Shown piece by piece: positions 1 through 9,250 of a stretch of 64,000 nucleotides of DNA (position 1 is its first letter; each line of letters opens with the position of its first letter). The translations under genes and the position numbers were made by a program. The notes under the pieces are model-generated. The model was not told the origin of the DNA and searched no databases. It saw only the letters and a program-made list of their open reading frames with translations. Source of the DNA: Cryobacterium sp. Y29 (GTDB lineage Bacteria; Actinomycetota; Actinomycetes; Actinomycetales; Microbacteriaceae); NCBI RefSeq assembly GCF_002929825.1, contig NZ_PJJN01000036.1, forward strand, positions 310,001-374,000, read 5' to 3'.

Positions 1-624
1 CCAAGGCGGCGGGTTCTCAGCGACGGCACGACTGAGTTGCAGCACGGCGTCGGTGACCTGGTCGACGCTCTTGCCGTAGGGCACCAGGCGACCGTCGCCG
101 TGATCGATGACCACGCGCCGAGCGAGCAGCCAAGCGCTCGTTTCACTGAGCAGGACAGATTCCGGCTCCCGGCCGAGCAGCAGGGCATTGTCGGTGAACA
201 ACCGACTGGCAAAAGAGTTGTACGTGGAGACGCTCGGCGTGTTGAAGAGGTCGGAAGACTCAGCCGCCGACCCGGCGCCTGAGCTGGCGTCTGAGTGGGC
301 GATGATCGGCATCAGTCCGGCGGCATCGAGGTCGGCGATGCGCTTATTGATGCGATCGCTCAGCTCGCCGGCGGCCTTGCGGGTGAAGGTGAGGCCGAGA
401 ATCTGGTCGGGGCGGGCGTGGCCGTTGGCCAGTAGCCACAGCACCCGGTTGGCCATCGTCTCGGTCTTGCCACTCCCGGCGCCGGCGACCACCAGGGTCG
501 GCCTGAGCGGCGCCTCGATGACCTCCTGCTGCTCATCGGTGGGCGGAGGAAGCCTGAGCTCCGAGGCAATGTCGAGGGCGGAGACCGTGGTGACTGATGT
601 GGTGACCGTTGTCGTGAGACTCAT
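1..624 (-). CDS. adnB: AdnB-like UvrD/Rep-family helicase-nuclease subunit, 3' end beyond window
   Basis: Only the first 208 codons lie in the window; the gene runs off the left edge. The N-terminus has the UvrD-family Q-motif region (PPPTDEQQEVIEAP, about residues 26-39) followed by a Walker A loop GAGSGKTE at residues 48-55. The ATG at 624 overlaps the stop of the upstream gene as ATGA, so the two are translationally coupled. AdnA and AdnB form the actinobacterial heterodimer that unwinds and resects DNA double-strand breaks, replacing RecBCD or AddAB; in mycobacteria AdnB carries the active motor. The name rests on this pairing and the intact Walker A; the C-terminal nuclease domain cannot be seen here. 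Confidence 0.8.
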   Translation of the reverse strand, partial: MSLTTTVTTSVTTVSALDIASELRLPPPTDEQQEVIEAPLRPTLVVAGAGSGKTETMANRVLWLLANGHARPDQILGLTFTRKAAGELSDRINKRIADLDAAGLMPIIAHSDASSGAGSAAESSDLFNTPSVSTYNSFASRLFTDNALLLGREPESVLLSETSAWLLARRVVIDHGDGRLVPYGKSVDQVTDAVLQLSRAVAENPPPW

Positions 625-3600
625 GAGCTGACCTGCTTGATGATGTGGATGCGGCAGGACCCGTGACTTCGCGGGTCGAGGCAGTGCGCGGTTATTTCGG
701 CGATGAAAGTGCTGCCGCCCATGCCTGCCGCGTCGTCGCTTACCCGGGTGCGAAAAGCATCGAGCTGCTCCGGGGTGAAGGTGGGCTGGGTGGGATTGCG
801 GTAGTTCTGTTTGACCGTGCCGGAGGAGATGATGACCAGGCGGGCACCAGCCAGCGCCATGTCGCCGGAAACGCCGTCGATGACGCCCTCCTGAAACGCC
901 AGCTGGTAGGCGCCGAGCTGGGGATGCTCCGCGACGCCTACATCGCTTGTCGCGTCGCCCTTGCCGGTTTTCAGGTCGACGATCACGGCCCGTCCGTCGG
1001 CCTGGCGTTCCACGCGGTCGATGGTGCCCGACAGCACTGCGCCGCTCACGTCCAGTTGAAAAGTCCCCTCGGCGCTCAGCAGCTCACCGCCCCCGTTCTC
1101 GAAATCGAGCAGGTACGAGGCGAGCCGGTCGGTGAGCGCTCTGGCGGCGACTTTCTGCACGCGTGACTGCCAGTCGGCGTCGAAGTCGAGTTCGTTCCAG
1201 CGGGACTCCACGCCCTGCCAGAGCGCCTCTGGCCGACGGTCGACGCAGTCTTCCATGACCTTGTGAATGATCGTGCCGAGGTTGGCGGCGGTATTCGAGC
1301 TGCCGCCGCCGACCTGCCCGATCAGCCAGTGCAACGGACAGGTTTCGAAGGCGGCCATTCGCGACGGCGAGACACGCACCGGATCATCACCGGCCGCGGA
1401 GTCGTTGAGCGGGCGTACGGTACTCGGGTCGGCCAGGCCGTACCACTGATCCGGTGCGGCGCCGGGCACGTTTTCACTGGCCAGGCGGGACAAAGTGGCC
1501 GCGGCATCCGCTGCGCGAGCGGCCGTCTCGGAGTCGATGCGGGCCGGTAAGCGGATCGCCCGGGTCAGGTCACGACGCATCCGCCCGGCCAGGCCGCGCA
1601 ACGACAGGGGGTAACGGGCAAAATCGTCAACAGCTCGCTCAGGCTCAGGGTCTGGCAGCAGACGAAGAAAGACCGACGGCTCGTTTTCTTCATTGCTCAC
1701 GGCGGTGACGAGCAGTTCAGTCGTGGCACGACTGACGGCCTGGGCGAACATGCGCAATTCGTCATGGAGAACCGCGGTGCGCGCGTCGGTACCGGCAGCG
1801 TCGTGCCCGGTGCCGTCCTGGCCCGTGGCGACCACGGCCAGGTCGCCAGCGCCGAGCAGGGAGCCACGGATGCGCAGGTCGGGCCAGACATTGGCCTGCA
1901 CGCCGGCCACCACGACAATGTCGAAATCGCGCCCGATGGTGCCGCTTGGGGTAGACACGGTGACGGCCGCGCCCAAAGCACGCGGCGCGAGGGTATCTTC
2001 GGGCACATCGGTGTCGACGAGGTGTTCCAGGAAAAGTACCGGCGGGGCCGACGGGGTGCGTTCGACGTAGCGCTGCGCCGCCGAGAACAAGGCGACGACG
2101 GCGTCAAGGTTGTGATTAGCTTCGTCGGCGACGATTCCGGTGCCGGTGGACTGCTCTTTCCACTCGCGATCAAGTCCGCTGCGCTGCCAGAGACCCCAGA
2201 GCAGTTCCTCGATGGTGGCACCGGCTTCGTATTCGATTTTCGCGTCGCGCAGGCTCGCTCCGCAGCCGGCGGCGCGGCGAGCGGTGCGGTTATCGATGGT
2301 GGCGAGCAGGTCGGGGGTCTGCAGTGCGACGACGAGCAGCTCGTCAGCGCTGCGCGGTGTGGGGGTGTCAGTGGCCAGCTCGTGCTGGCGTAACGCAGCA
2401 CGAAGCCGGCGCAGGGTGATCGGGTCGAGCCCACCGAGCGGGCCGCGCAGCAACTGGATCGCCGCCTCGGGGTCGAGCGGTTTGCGCCCCAGGGTCACCT
2501 CGAGCGCCAAAATGAACGCCCTCACCGCGTATTCGTCACGCAGGGCTGTGCTCGCGGTAGAGATCTGCGTCGGTACCTCGAGTGCGGCGAGCCCCTTGGA
2601 AATCGACGGCACGAGCGCTCCGGTGCGCACGATCACGGCCATACGCGACCAGGGAATTGCATCGATCACGTGGCGTTCGCGCAGCAGCCGGGCGATCACC
2701 GCGAGCTGATCGGCCGGGCTGGTCGCAACCACGGTCTGCACTGAACGCTCAGTCGCTTCTGTCGAATCGTGACCGGCCGCAGCACGCTGGGTGCCAGCCG
2801 CGGCGGCACCGATCCGGCCGGTGACCTGCGCAACGACTCGACGGATGTTCGCGCCGTGCCGATACACCGTCTGCAGCACGATCGGCGCGGCCACACGGCC
2901 TTCGGGTACGGCCCGGCCCTCGCTGAGATACGAGCCGAGGCGACCGAGGGCATCCGGATGCGCACCGTGAAACGAGCCGGTGCTGATGTCGGGGTCTCCG
3001 ACGGCGATGATCGCCACCCCGCGCGTCTGAAACTGGGCCAACAGCGTGATCGTGGCCTGCGTGACTTCCTGGGCATCGTCAAGCACTATCAGGCGCAGGT
3101 GGGCGAGGGAGCCGAGCGTTGCAACGCCGGCCGGTCCGGACTGGGCGCCCGCGACGACAGCGGCAGCATAGCGAGCCAGCTCGGTCGAGTCGTATTGGCC
3201 GGGGCGGGCCTGGTCTTTGGCCTCTTCATAACCGCGAATGAACTCGGCCGCCGCCACCCACTCCGCACGTCCGAGTGCGAAACCCTCGAGCTGCCCCGGC
3301 GAGACACCGTATTCGACCGCGCGCATCATGAGATCGCGAAGTTCGGTGCGAAAGCCCCGCAAGCGGCGCACATCGGGACCGAGGGTAGTCGGCCAGGCCG
3401 GGCCGGTCTCATCGTCAATGTGGCCCTGCAACAGCTCGGCAATGATCTGGTCTTGCTCACCACCGGTGAGCAGCGTGGGAGTCGGACCGCCCGCCTGCGC
3501 GACGGCCGAACGCACAATCTGGAAGGCCACCGAGTTGGCGCTGCGAGCCAGCGGGCCGTTCGTCGGCACGCCAAGGCGCAGCGCGAGCCGGTCGCGCAGC

Positions 3601-3797
3601 TCCGTGGCTCCGGCGCGGGTCGGTACCAGTACCAATACCTCGCTCGGAGAATACCCCCGGTTGAGTACCCTGTCGGCGACGAGTTCGACGAGCGTGGTCG
3701 TCTTGCCCGAGCCGGGCGCGCCGATCACCGCAGCACTGACCCCGTCGGGGAGGTCGAGAACGGCCGTCTGGGCGGAATCAAGGGTGTGGTTTGTCAC
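621..3797 (-). CDS. adnA: AdnA-like helicase-nuclease subunit (UvrD fold plus RecB-type nuclease)
   Basis: A 1058-aa protein with a GTG start at 3797. The N-terminus carries a Walker A loop GAPGSGKTT (residues 26-34). The C-terminus has a RecB-family PD-(D/E)XK nuclease: GTIIHK, then IVDLKTGKG at about 939-947, then the QLGAYQLA motif. Length matches mycobacterial AdnA (about 1050 aa). It is the upstream partner of the adnB-like gene, with a 4-bp stop/start overlap. Expected role is double-strand-break end resection as a heterodimer; in mycobacteria the AdnA motor is the weaker one. Cysteines in FETC and near the C-terminus might hold a metal or Fe-S cluster, but their spacing is not the classic AddB pattern. 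No clear Shine-Dalgarno precedes the GTG. Confidence 0.86.
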   Translation of the reverse strand: MTNHTLDSAQTAVLDLPDGVSAAVIGAPGSGKTTTLVELVADRVLNRGYSPSEVLVLVPTRAGATELRDRLALRLGVPTNGPLARSANSVAFQIVRSAVAQAGGPTPTLLTGGEQDQIIAELLQGHIDDETGPAWPTTLGPDVRRLRGFRTELRDLMMRAVEYGVSPGQLEGFALGRAEWVAAAEFIRGYEEAKDQARPGQYDSTELARYAAAVVAGAQSGPAGVATLGSLAHLRLIVLDDAQEVTQATITLLAQFQTRGVAIIAVGDPDISTGSFHGAHPDALGRLGSYLSEGRAVPEGRVAAPIVLQTVYRHGANIRRVVAQVTGRIGAAAAGTQRAAAGHDSTEATERSVQTVVATSPADQLAVIARLLRERHVIDAIPWSRMAVIVRTGALVPSISKGLAALEVPTQISTASTALRDEYAVRAFILALEVTLGRKPLDPEAAIQLLRGPLGGLDPITLRRLRAALRQHELATDTPTPRSADELLVVALQTPDLLATIDNRTARRAAGCGASLRDAKIEYEAGATIEELLWGLWQRSGLDREWKEQSTGTGIVADEANHNLDAVVALFSAAQRYVERTPSAPPVLFLEHLVDTDVPEDTLAPRALGAAVTVSTPSGTIGRDFDIVVVAGVQANVWPDLRIRGSLLGAGDLAVVATGQDGTGHDAAGTDARTAVLHDELRMFAQAVSRATTELLVTAVSNEENEPSVFLRLLPDPEPERAVDDFARYPLSLRGLAGRMRRDLTRAIRLPARIDSETAARAADAAATLSRLASENVPGAAPDQWYGLADPSTVRPLNDSAAGDDPVRVSPSRMAAFETCPLHWLIGQVGGGSSNTAANLGTIIHKVMEDCVDRRPEALWQGVESRWNELDFDADWQSRVQKVAARALTDRLASYLLDFENGGGELLSAEGTFQLDVSGAVLSGTIDRVERQADGRAVIVDLKTGKGDATSDVGVAEHPQLGAYQLAFQEGVIDGVSGDMALAGARLVIISSGTVKQNYRNPTQPTFTPEQLDAFRTRVSDDAAGMGGSTFIAEITAHCLDPRSHGSCRIHIIKQVSS

Positions 3798-3892
3798 ATT
3801 TCAACGGTAACGGGTTGCGCCGACAGTGAACTCTGTCCGGGCGGTGGCGCGTTCTGTCGTACTCTGGGCGCAAGGCTACGAAAGGCAGTTCT

Positions 3893-4117
3893 ATGGACAT
3901 TCGCATTGGTATTTTCAACTCCCCCCGGGAGATCGGTTTCGAGACATCGCAGCCAGCGACCGAGATTGAGGAGACCGTTGCGGCGGCTCTTTCCGGTCAG
4001 ACCGGCTATCTGAAGCTCAGCGACAGCAAGGGTCGCGTCTATATCGTTCCGACCGTCGGCCTGGCCTACGTCGAACTCGGCAGCGAAGAATCGCGTCGCG
4101 TCGGTTTCGTCGCCTAA
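3893..4117 (+). CDS. DUF3107 family small protein
   Basis: A 74-aa acidic protein beginning MDIRIGIFNSPREIGFE and ending SEESRRVGFVA. This is the actinobacterial DUF3107 family, of TB9.4/Rv3208A type from memory. Members are short single-domain proteins of unknown function, often next to adnAB and the RhlE-like helicase, as here. It is preceded by an AAAGGCAG Shine-Dalgarno and followed 6 bp later by the next gene, so the two are probably cotranscribed. No signal peptide or membrane segment is visible. Confidence 0.85.
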   Translation: MDIRIGIFNSPREIGFETSQPATEIEETVAAALSGQTGYLKLSDSKGRVYIVPTVGLAYVELGSEESRRVGFVA

Positions 4118-4123
4118 AGCGCC

Positions 4124-4432
4124 ATGGAACTCCTGTTCGTCGCACTGTTCGGAGCTCTCATCGGTCTCGGCGCGCGGTACTTTCTGCCCGGTCGGTCGAC
4201 GCAGGGTTCGGTGCTGGTTCCAGCGATCGGAACGGCTGCGGCATCTACTGTCTGGGTCGCGCTGACCTGGCTCGGCTGGAACTGGGCCGGTGGCTGGATC
4301 TGGTGGATATCCCTTGGCGCCGCCGCCGTGTCATCCGTCGTGTTGAATCTGGTGATCAGTCGGCGACGCATTCACGCCGACCATCGGCTGCTGCAACGCC
4401 TCGCCAACACCGGGTCCGCTGCCACCGCGTAA
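4124..4432 (+). CDS. Small integral membrane protein, three helices
   Basis: A 102-aa hydrophobic protein with three likely membrane helices: about residues 2-18, 30-50 and 58-80. The middle stretch is tryptophan-rich (WVALTWLGWNWAGGWIWW). The C-terminus is basic and soluble. It follows DUF3107 after 6 bp. I do not recognise a functional family; short integral membrane genes at this position are common in Micrococcales. Function unknown. Confidence 0.7.
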   Translation: MELLFVALFGALIGLGARYFLPGRSTQGSVLVPAIGTAAASTVWVALTWLGWNWAGGWIWWISLGAAAVSSVVLNLVISRRRIHADHRLLQRLANTGSAATA

Positions 4433-4559
4433 TTTTGTCGCGCCTCCTCTGGTCATTTGGCACACCTTGAAGTACGAGGGGACATGATGATTGGTCGTAC
4501 GGAGGTATCGAAAAAACTGGTTGGCCGCCTACTCAAGCGACTGACCGATACCCCAGGTG

Positions 4560-5294
4560 TCAGGCCGTCAGGCCGAGGCCGTCCATGCGGCGGGTGTGCG
4601 CGGCAATGAGTTCGGTGAAGACCGGTTCGATTCGCGCCTCGGCGCCAGGGCCAGCGGCCGAGTCGGTGCCTGGGTCCGTTGCCGGCATCGCCGAGCGAGC
4701 CACAAGCAGGGTATCGCCGACGAGCCGACGGCCCCACATAGCCAGCCGGGAGCCGAGCTCAACGTCGTTTTCAATGGCGGTCTGCAGTTCGTGCACGAGC
4801 ACGTCGGTGCCGGAATTTTCGCCAAGGAGCTGCGCCACCCTCGGTCCGATATCGCGCGGCAGGCCGTCCGACAGCCGGATGAAGAAGTCCTCGAGGAGGC
4901 CGCCCGCGAGATAGCAGCTCAGGAGCAGTTCATGCCAGTCGGCGCCGCTGGTGTTGCGACGAAACTCGTCGAGACTCGCGACAAACGGGGCCATCTCGGT
5001 GGCCGGATCGTGCCCGCGGCGTCGAATCTCGGTGACCAGACCGTGATGCTTGCTCAAGGTTCGACCTGCGGCGGCGCTGAGGCCTTCCTTCACGGCAAGA
5101 TTCGGCGCGGTGGCCACGGCGCGGGCCAGACTCTCGAACTCTCCGAGCTCGCAATAGGCGGCTTGTCCGAGAAAATGCTGCACGCCGGGGGCCAGCGAAC
5201 TGATGTCCACTTTTTCGGTCGGCTGGAGCGCCCCGCGGGCGGAAAGCCGCGGGGCTTCATTGCGCTGCGGGCGCCGACCGAACCACGTGACCAC
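4560..5294 (-). CDS. Ferritin-like-fold protein (MiaE-like, Rv3210c type)
   Basis: A 244-aa protein, helical by sequence, matching the ferritin-fold proteins that sit beside DUF3107 and the RhlE-like helicase in actinobacteria (Rv3210c type, from memory). Segments such as YCELGEFESLARAV, WHELLLSCYLAGGLLEDFF and VLVHELQTAI place Glu, His and Asp residues as in a di-iron four-helix bundle related to the tRNA hydroxylase MiaE. Whether a complete di-iron site is present needs alignment. It is transcribed convergently with the small membrane gene and divergently from the DEAD-box gene. The last 35 residues look disordered. Confidence 0.72.
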   Translation of the reverse strand: MVTWFGRRPQRNEAPRLSARGALQPTEKVDISSLAPGVQHFLGQAAYCELGEFESLARAVATAPNLAVKEGLSAAAGRTLSKHHGLVTEIRRRGHDPATEMAPFVASLDEFRRNTSGADWHELLLSCYLAGGLLEDFFIRLSDGLPRDIGPRVAQLLGENSGTDVLVHELQTAIENDVELGSRLAMWGRRLVGDTLLVARSAMPATDPGTDSAAGPGAEARIEPVFTELIAAHTRRMDGLGLTA

Positions 5295-5439
5295 TGGCTC
5301 AGCTTAGGACAGCGCGCCTGTGGCCGCGGTACAGACGGGGCAGTAAGCTGGAATTACGTCGTCGACAAGGATCGACGGCCGCTGCCCGAGACGCAAAAAC
5401 GGGCGCACTTCGCTTCCAGTTAATGACAGGCAAACATTC

Positions 5440-7047
5440 GTGACTTTCTCCGAACTTAATATTGACCAGGACATGGTCGACTCCCTTGCCGCCAAGGGCA
5501 TCCTCGAACCGTTCCCCATCCAGACCCAGACCATTCCGCTCGCGCTTGCCGGCCAGGACATCATCGGCCAGGCCAAGACCGGCACCGGCAAAACCTTCGG
5601 CTTCGGCCTTCCGGTCATTCAGCGCCTCGGCCTCGATCCCGAGTCCGGCGTGCAGGCCCTCATCGTCGTTCCGACACGTGAACTATGCGTGCAGGTCTCG
5701 GAAGATCTCGAGCTCGCCGCAGCCGGCCGCAACACCAAGATCGTCTCCATTTATGGCGGCAAGGCCTATGAAGGTCAGATCGAACAGCTCAAGGCCGGCG
5801 CACAGATCGTGGTCGGAACCCCCGGCCGCCTGCTCGACCTGGCCAGCCAGCGCCTGCTCACTCTCGCCAACGTGCGCGAAATGGTGCTCGACGAAGCCGA
5901 CAAGATGCTCGACCTCGGTTTTCTCTCCGACATCGAGAAGCTGTTCGCCCAGACCCCGTCGACCCGCCACACCATGCTGTTCTCGGCGACAATGCCCGGT
6001 CCGATCGTGGCCCTGGCCCGGCGCTTCATGAACCGCCCGATTCACATTCGCGCGACCGACCCCGATGAGGGCCTGATGCAGACCAACATCGAGCACCTCG
6101 TCTACCGTGCGCACAACATGGACAAGGACGAGGTCATCGGCCGCATCCTCATGGCGGAGGGCCGCGGCAAGACCATCATCTTCACCCGCACCAAGCGCGC
6201 CGCCGCGAAGCTCGTTGAAGAACTCGGCGACCGCGGCTTCAACGCCACGGCCGTGCACGGCGACCTGAACCAGGAACAGCGCGAACGCGCCATGGCCAGC
6301 TTTAAAAGCGGCAAGAAAGAGATCCTGATCGCAACGGATGTCGCTGCTCGCGGCATCGACGTTGAAGACGTCACGCACGTCATCAACCACACCATTCCCG
6401 AAGACGAGAAGGCGTACCTGCACCGCGTGGGTCGCACCGGCCGCGCCGGTAAAACCGGTATCGCGGTGACCTTCGTCGACTGGGATGACCTGCACAAGTG
6501 GTCCCTCATCAACAAGGCACTGGACTTCGGCCAGCCGGAACCGATGGAAACCTACTCGTCGTCGCCGCACCTCTATACCGACCTCAATATTCCGGCCGGA
6601 TCCAAAGGACGCCTGCGCGCGACTCCGGTGAAGGACGTCGCTGCTGGCGATGCTCGCACCGGCGGCGCCGGTCGCTCCGGAGGTGCCCGCTCCGGAGCCG
6701 GCAGCCGATCAGACACTGGTCGCTCCGGTGCGGTACGCGGCCGCTCTGCAGGCGGTCGCTCTGAAGGGGCTCGCTCCGAAGGTGCTCATAGCGACCGGCG
6801 TGGCGATTCACCGCGTGGCTCCGACCGGCCGGCAACGAGCCCGGTACGCGACGGTGGGGACGACACGGGTCGACCGACGCGGTCACGTACCCGCGTAGGT
6901 TCCAGTACCAACCCCGACGCCCCGGCCGCAACCCCAGCAGCCGGCACACACGACGGAGGCGGAACCGAGCATCACGACGGCAACAACGCACCGCTGCGCC
7001 GCAGCCGCACGCGTCGTCGCTCGCCGCGGACCGGCAGCGCCATCTAG
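5440..7047 (+). CDS. DEAD-box ATP-dependent RNA helicase (RhlE-like)
   Basis: A 535-aa protein with a GTG start at 5440. The helicase core runs to about residue 380. It has the Q motif (FPIQTQT), Walker A AKTGTGKT, PTREL, TPGRLLD, DEAD in VLDEADKM, the SAT motif FSATMP, ARGIDV and HRVGRTGRAG. The C-terminal 150 residues are Arg/Gly/Ser-rich with repeats of GRSGG, SEGARSEG and RSRTR type, a probable RNA-binding tail ending in basic RRRSPRTG. Expected role is remodelling of structured RNA, such as ribosome assembly or cold adaptation, in the cytoplasm. It corresponds in position to Rv3211 of mycobacteria (from memory). It converges with the PHP gene. Confidence 0.92.
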   Translation: MTFSELNIDQDMVDSLAAKGILEPFPIQTQTIPLALAGQDIIGQAKTGTGKTFGFGLPVIQRLGLDPESGVQALIVVPTRELCVQVSEDLELAAAGRNTKIVSIYGGKAYEGQIEQLKAGAQIVVGTPGRLLDLASQRLLTLANVREMVLDEADKMLDLGFLSDIEKLFAQTPSTRHTMLFSATMPGPIVALARRFMNRPIHIRATDPDEGLMQTNIEHLVYRAHNMDKDEVIGRILMAEGRGKTIIFTRTKRAAAKLVEELGDRGFNATAVHGDLNQEQRERAMASFKSGKKEILIATDVAARGIDVEDVTHVINHTIPEDEKAYLHRVGRTGRAGKTGIAVTFVDWDDLHKWSLINKALDFGQPEPMETYSSSPHLYTDLNIPAGSKGRLRATPVKDVAAGDARTGGAGRSGGARSGAGSRSDTGRSGAVRGRSAGGRSEGARSEGAHSDRRGDSPRGSDRPATSPVRDGGDDTGRPTRSRTRVGSSTNPDAPAATPAAGTHDGGGTEHHDGNNAPLRRSRTRRRSPRTGSAI

Positions 7048-7068
7048 TCCCTGATCAGCTCTGTCAAC

Positions 7069-7120
7069 GCCCGGCATGCGGGCTGCCACCGTTTCGGCCG
7101 TGGCAGCTTTCGTGCCGGGC
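7069..7120. terminator. Bidirectional hairpin between convergent helicase and PHP genes
   Basis: Outer arms GCCCGGCA (7069-7076) and TGCCGGGC (7113-7120) enclose an inner GCTGCCAC/GTGGCAGC stem. It lies in the 108-bp gap between two convergent genes, as expected of a shared terminator. No strong U-tract follows on either side. Confidence 0.6.
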
Positions 7121-7155
7121 TGTATCGAGCACGGCCACGGCACTCGCTGAGAAGG

Positions 7156-8025
7156 TCAGCCGTAGACGGGCGCGGAGCCGTGGCCCTCAGCGATGATGCG
7201 GTCGAGTACCTCGGGGGCGGTCGTGTTCTCGCCGAACCGATTGGGTTTGCCGGTGCCGTGGTAGTCACTCGAACCGGTGACATACAGCCCGAATTTGGTG
7301 GCGAGTTCGTACAGGCGCGCTGTGGGTTCCGGGTTGTTCTCGCGATGCTCGAGTTCGAGGCCGAACAGCCCCGCTCCCACCATCGTCTTCAGCCGAGATT
7401 CCGAGACCACGTCGGCGATACCCCGCGTGGCGGGATGGGCGATAACCGGCACTCCCCCAGCGGCACGCACGAGTTCGATCGCGCGTAACGGATCTGGCGC
7501 GTAGTGCGGTTGAAAATAGCCGGCCTTCCAATGCAAAATGTCGGCGAAAGCCGCGCTGCGGTTGAGCGCGTGACCGCGCGCGACGAGCGCGTCGGCGATG
7601 TGCGGCCGGCCGACAGTAGCACCGGGCGTAGTCTGGGCGAGTACATCGTCCCAGCTGAGGTCGTAGTCCATACCGATGCGGGCCACCATCTGCTCCGCCC
7701 GGCTCAGGCGAGCGGCCCGCACCCGCGTCACTTCGGCCAGTAGTGCAGAATCGGCCGGATCGAAAAGATATGCCAAAAGATGAACACTGGCGTACTGCAC
7801 CCGCGTACTGAATTCCATTCCGGGAATAAGCGTGATCCCCGCGGTGCGCGCGGCAGTGGATGCCGCGGCCCAGCCCGCCGTAGAGTCGTGGTCGGTCAAG
7901 GCAACCGTTCCGAGCCCGGCACCGGCCGCCGCACGAACCAGTTCGGCCGGCGTTTCGGTGCCGTCTGACACGCTCGAGTGCGCGTGCAGATCAATCGGAC
8001 CCTGAAATTGCCGCACGACTGCCAT
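7156..8025 (-). CDS. PHP-domain metal-dependent phosphoesterase (RNase AM/YciV-like)
   Basis: A 289-aa PHP-fold protein. Metal-site motifs are readable in order: DLHAHSSVSDG (about 12-22), LTDHDST (about 43-49), GMEFST, HPATRG, LELEHREN and GSDYHG near the C-terminus. This set matches the TrpH/YciV branch, whose studied members are 3',5'-nucleoside bisphosphate phosphatases and 5'-3' RNA/DNA exonucleases; the exact substrate here is not determined. Length is usual for the family. It is cytoplasmic with no signal peptide and converges with the DEAD-box gene. Confidence 0.86.
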   Translation of the reverse strand: MAVVRQFQGPIDLHAHSSVSDGTETPAELVRAAAGAGLGTVALTDHDSTAGWAAASTAARTAGITLIPGMEFSTRVQYASVHLLAYLFDPADSALLAEVTRVRAARLSRAEQMVARIGMDYDLSWDDVLAQTTPGATVGRPHIADALVARGHALNRSAAFADILHWKAGYFQPHYAPDPLRAIELVRAAGGVPVIAHPATRGIADVVSESRLKTMVGAGLFGLELEHRENNPEPTARLYELATKFGLYVTGSSDYHGTGKPNRFGENTTAPEVLDRIIAEGHGSAPVYG

Positions 8026-8111
8026 AACCCCATGCTAGTTGGACGCCCCCGCCTCTTCCCCGCGGTGCAACGCTGGGGATTCCCCAGAATTCTGATCTAT
8101 GGTTCAGAATA

Positions 8112-9164
8112 ATGTTCACGCGACTCCTCCGGGCACTGATTCTCCTTGCCGCCGCCTTTTTTCTGCTGGTCCTGACCTGGCCGCAGGCATTCGGCCTGCA
8201 CACCGCCTGGGTCGTTGCGCATCTCGTCTCATTTCGTGCGATCGCCGTCATCGGCGCGATCGTTGGCCTCATTGTGCTTGGATTGCTCCGATTCATGCGG
8301 CCACTGCGCCCAATCCTCAGCATGGCCATGGTGCTGCTGATGTTATTCGCCGTGGCTAATGCCGGCATTCTTGCATCTCGCGGTTTCACCGCGATTACCG
8401 CCCGGGAAAACACGGGTCCAGCCGACGCCAAAACGGATGCCGACACCGTCACGGTGCTCAGTTGGAACACGCTCGGCGATGCTCCCGGCGCTGCGGTCAT
8501 CGCAGAGCTAGCCCTCGCCCAGAACGCCGACGTCCTGACCCTGCCCGAGACAACGGAGGCGACCGGGGTTCAGATCGCCGAAATGATGCGCGAGGCCGGC
8601 CGCCCCATGTGGGTGCACACGCTCTCGTTCGATCTGATCTCCAAGGCTCGGTCAACGACGCTGCTGATCAGCCCCGACCTCGGTGACTATGCCGTGACCA
8701 ACGCTGCGGGTTCCGGCCCGCCCGGCAACACCAACGTACTGCCCACCGTCGTGGCCGAACCGGTCGACGGGGGCGGGCCGACCATTGTTGCCGTGCACGC
8801 CGTCGCTCCGATTCAGTACGAGATGTCGAACTGGCGCAGCGACCTCGACTGGCTCGCCACCCAGTGCCAGGGCGACAACGTGATCCTGGCGGGCGATTTC
8901 AACTCAACGCTTGACCACATGGCCGGCCGGGCCAACGATGGCGTGACTGCTGTTCTCGGCAACTGCGCGGATTCCGCACTTTCGGCCGGTGCGGCAGCCG
9001 TCGGCACCTGGCCCACAAGCATTCCGGCGCTCCTCGGCAGCCCGATCGATCATGTGATGGCGACAGTGAACTGGCAGGTGACCACGCTGCAGGTTATCGA
9101 GTCGCTCGACGACGCCGGCAGCGACCACCGTCCGATCGTCGCCACTCTCACACCGGCCAGATAG
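8112..9164 (+). CDS. Membrane-anchored endonuclease/exonuclease/phosphatase (EEP) family protein
   Basis: A 350-aa protein with about three N-terminal membrane helices (roughly 4-25, 33-55, 62-85) and then an EEP (DNase I-like) catalytic domain outside. Motifs are LSWNTLGD at the domain start, LPETTE (metal Glu), LAGDFNST and the terminal GSDHRPIVA (catalytic Asp-His). This topology is common in Micrococcales and suggests an extracellular phosphodiesterase or phosphatase; the substrate is unknown. The gene starts at ATG 8112 in a short divergent interval with the PHP gene. Confidence 0.82.
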   Translation: MFTRLLRALILLAAAFFLLVLTWPQAFGLHTAWVVAHLVSFRAIAVIGAIVGLIVLGLLRFMRPLRPILSMAMVLLMLFAVANAGILASRGFTAITARENTGPADAKTDADTVTVLSWNTLGDAPGAAVIAELALAQNADVLTLPETTEATGVQIAEMMREAGRPMWVHTLSFDLISKARSTTLLISPDLGDYAVTNAAGSGPPGNTNVLPTVVAEPVDGGGPTIVAVHAVAPIQYEMSNWRSDLDWLATQCQGDNVILAGDFNSTLDHMAGRANDGVTAVLGNCADSALSAGAAAVGTWPTSIPALLGSPIDHVMATVNWQVTTLQVIESLDDAGSDHRPIVATLTPAR

Positions 9165-9250
9165 TTTCTGCCGGATCCCGCATCCGCTTGGCGCAGCATC
9201 CGCACCAATATGATCGGCCACCGCCCAGAGTCCGGTGCCAGACTGGGGAG

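Noticed and set aside
1-3800. Many plus-strand open frames (e.g. 37-282, 1764-2393, 2769-4013) opposite adnA/adnB
   Set aside because: They are antisense shadows of high-GC genes; the minus-strand frames carry clear helicase and nuclease motifs.
4484-4610. Short plus-strand frame starting MMIGRTEVSKKLVGRLL
   Set aside because: A GGAG-like sequence lies inside rather than before it, and the frame runs into the antisense of the ferritin-fold gene; no support as a gene.
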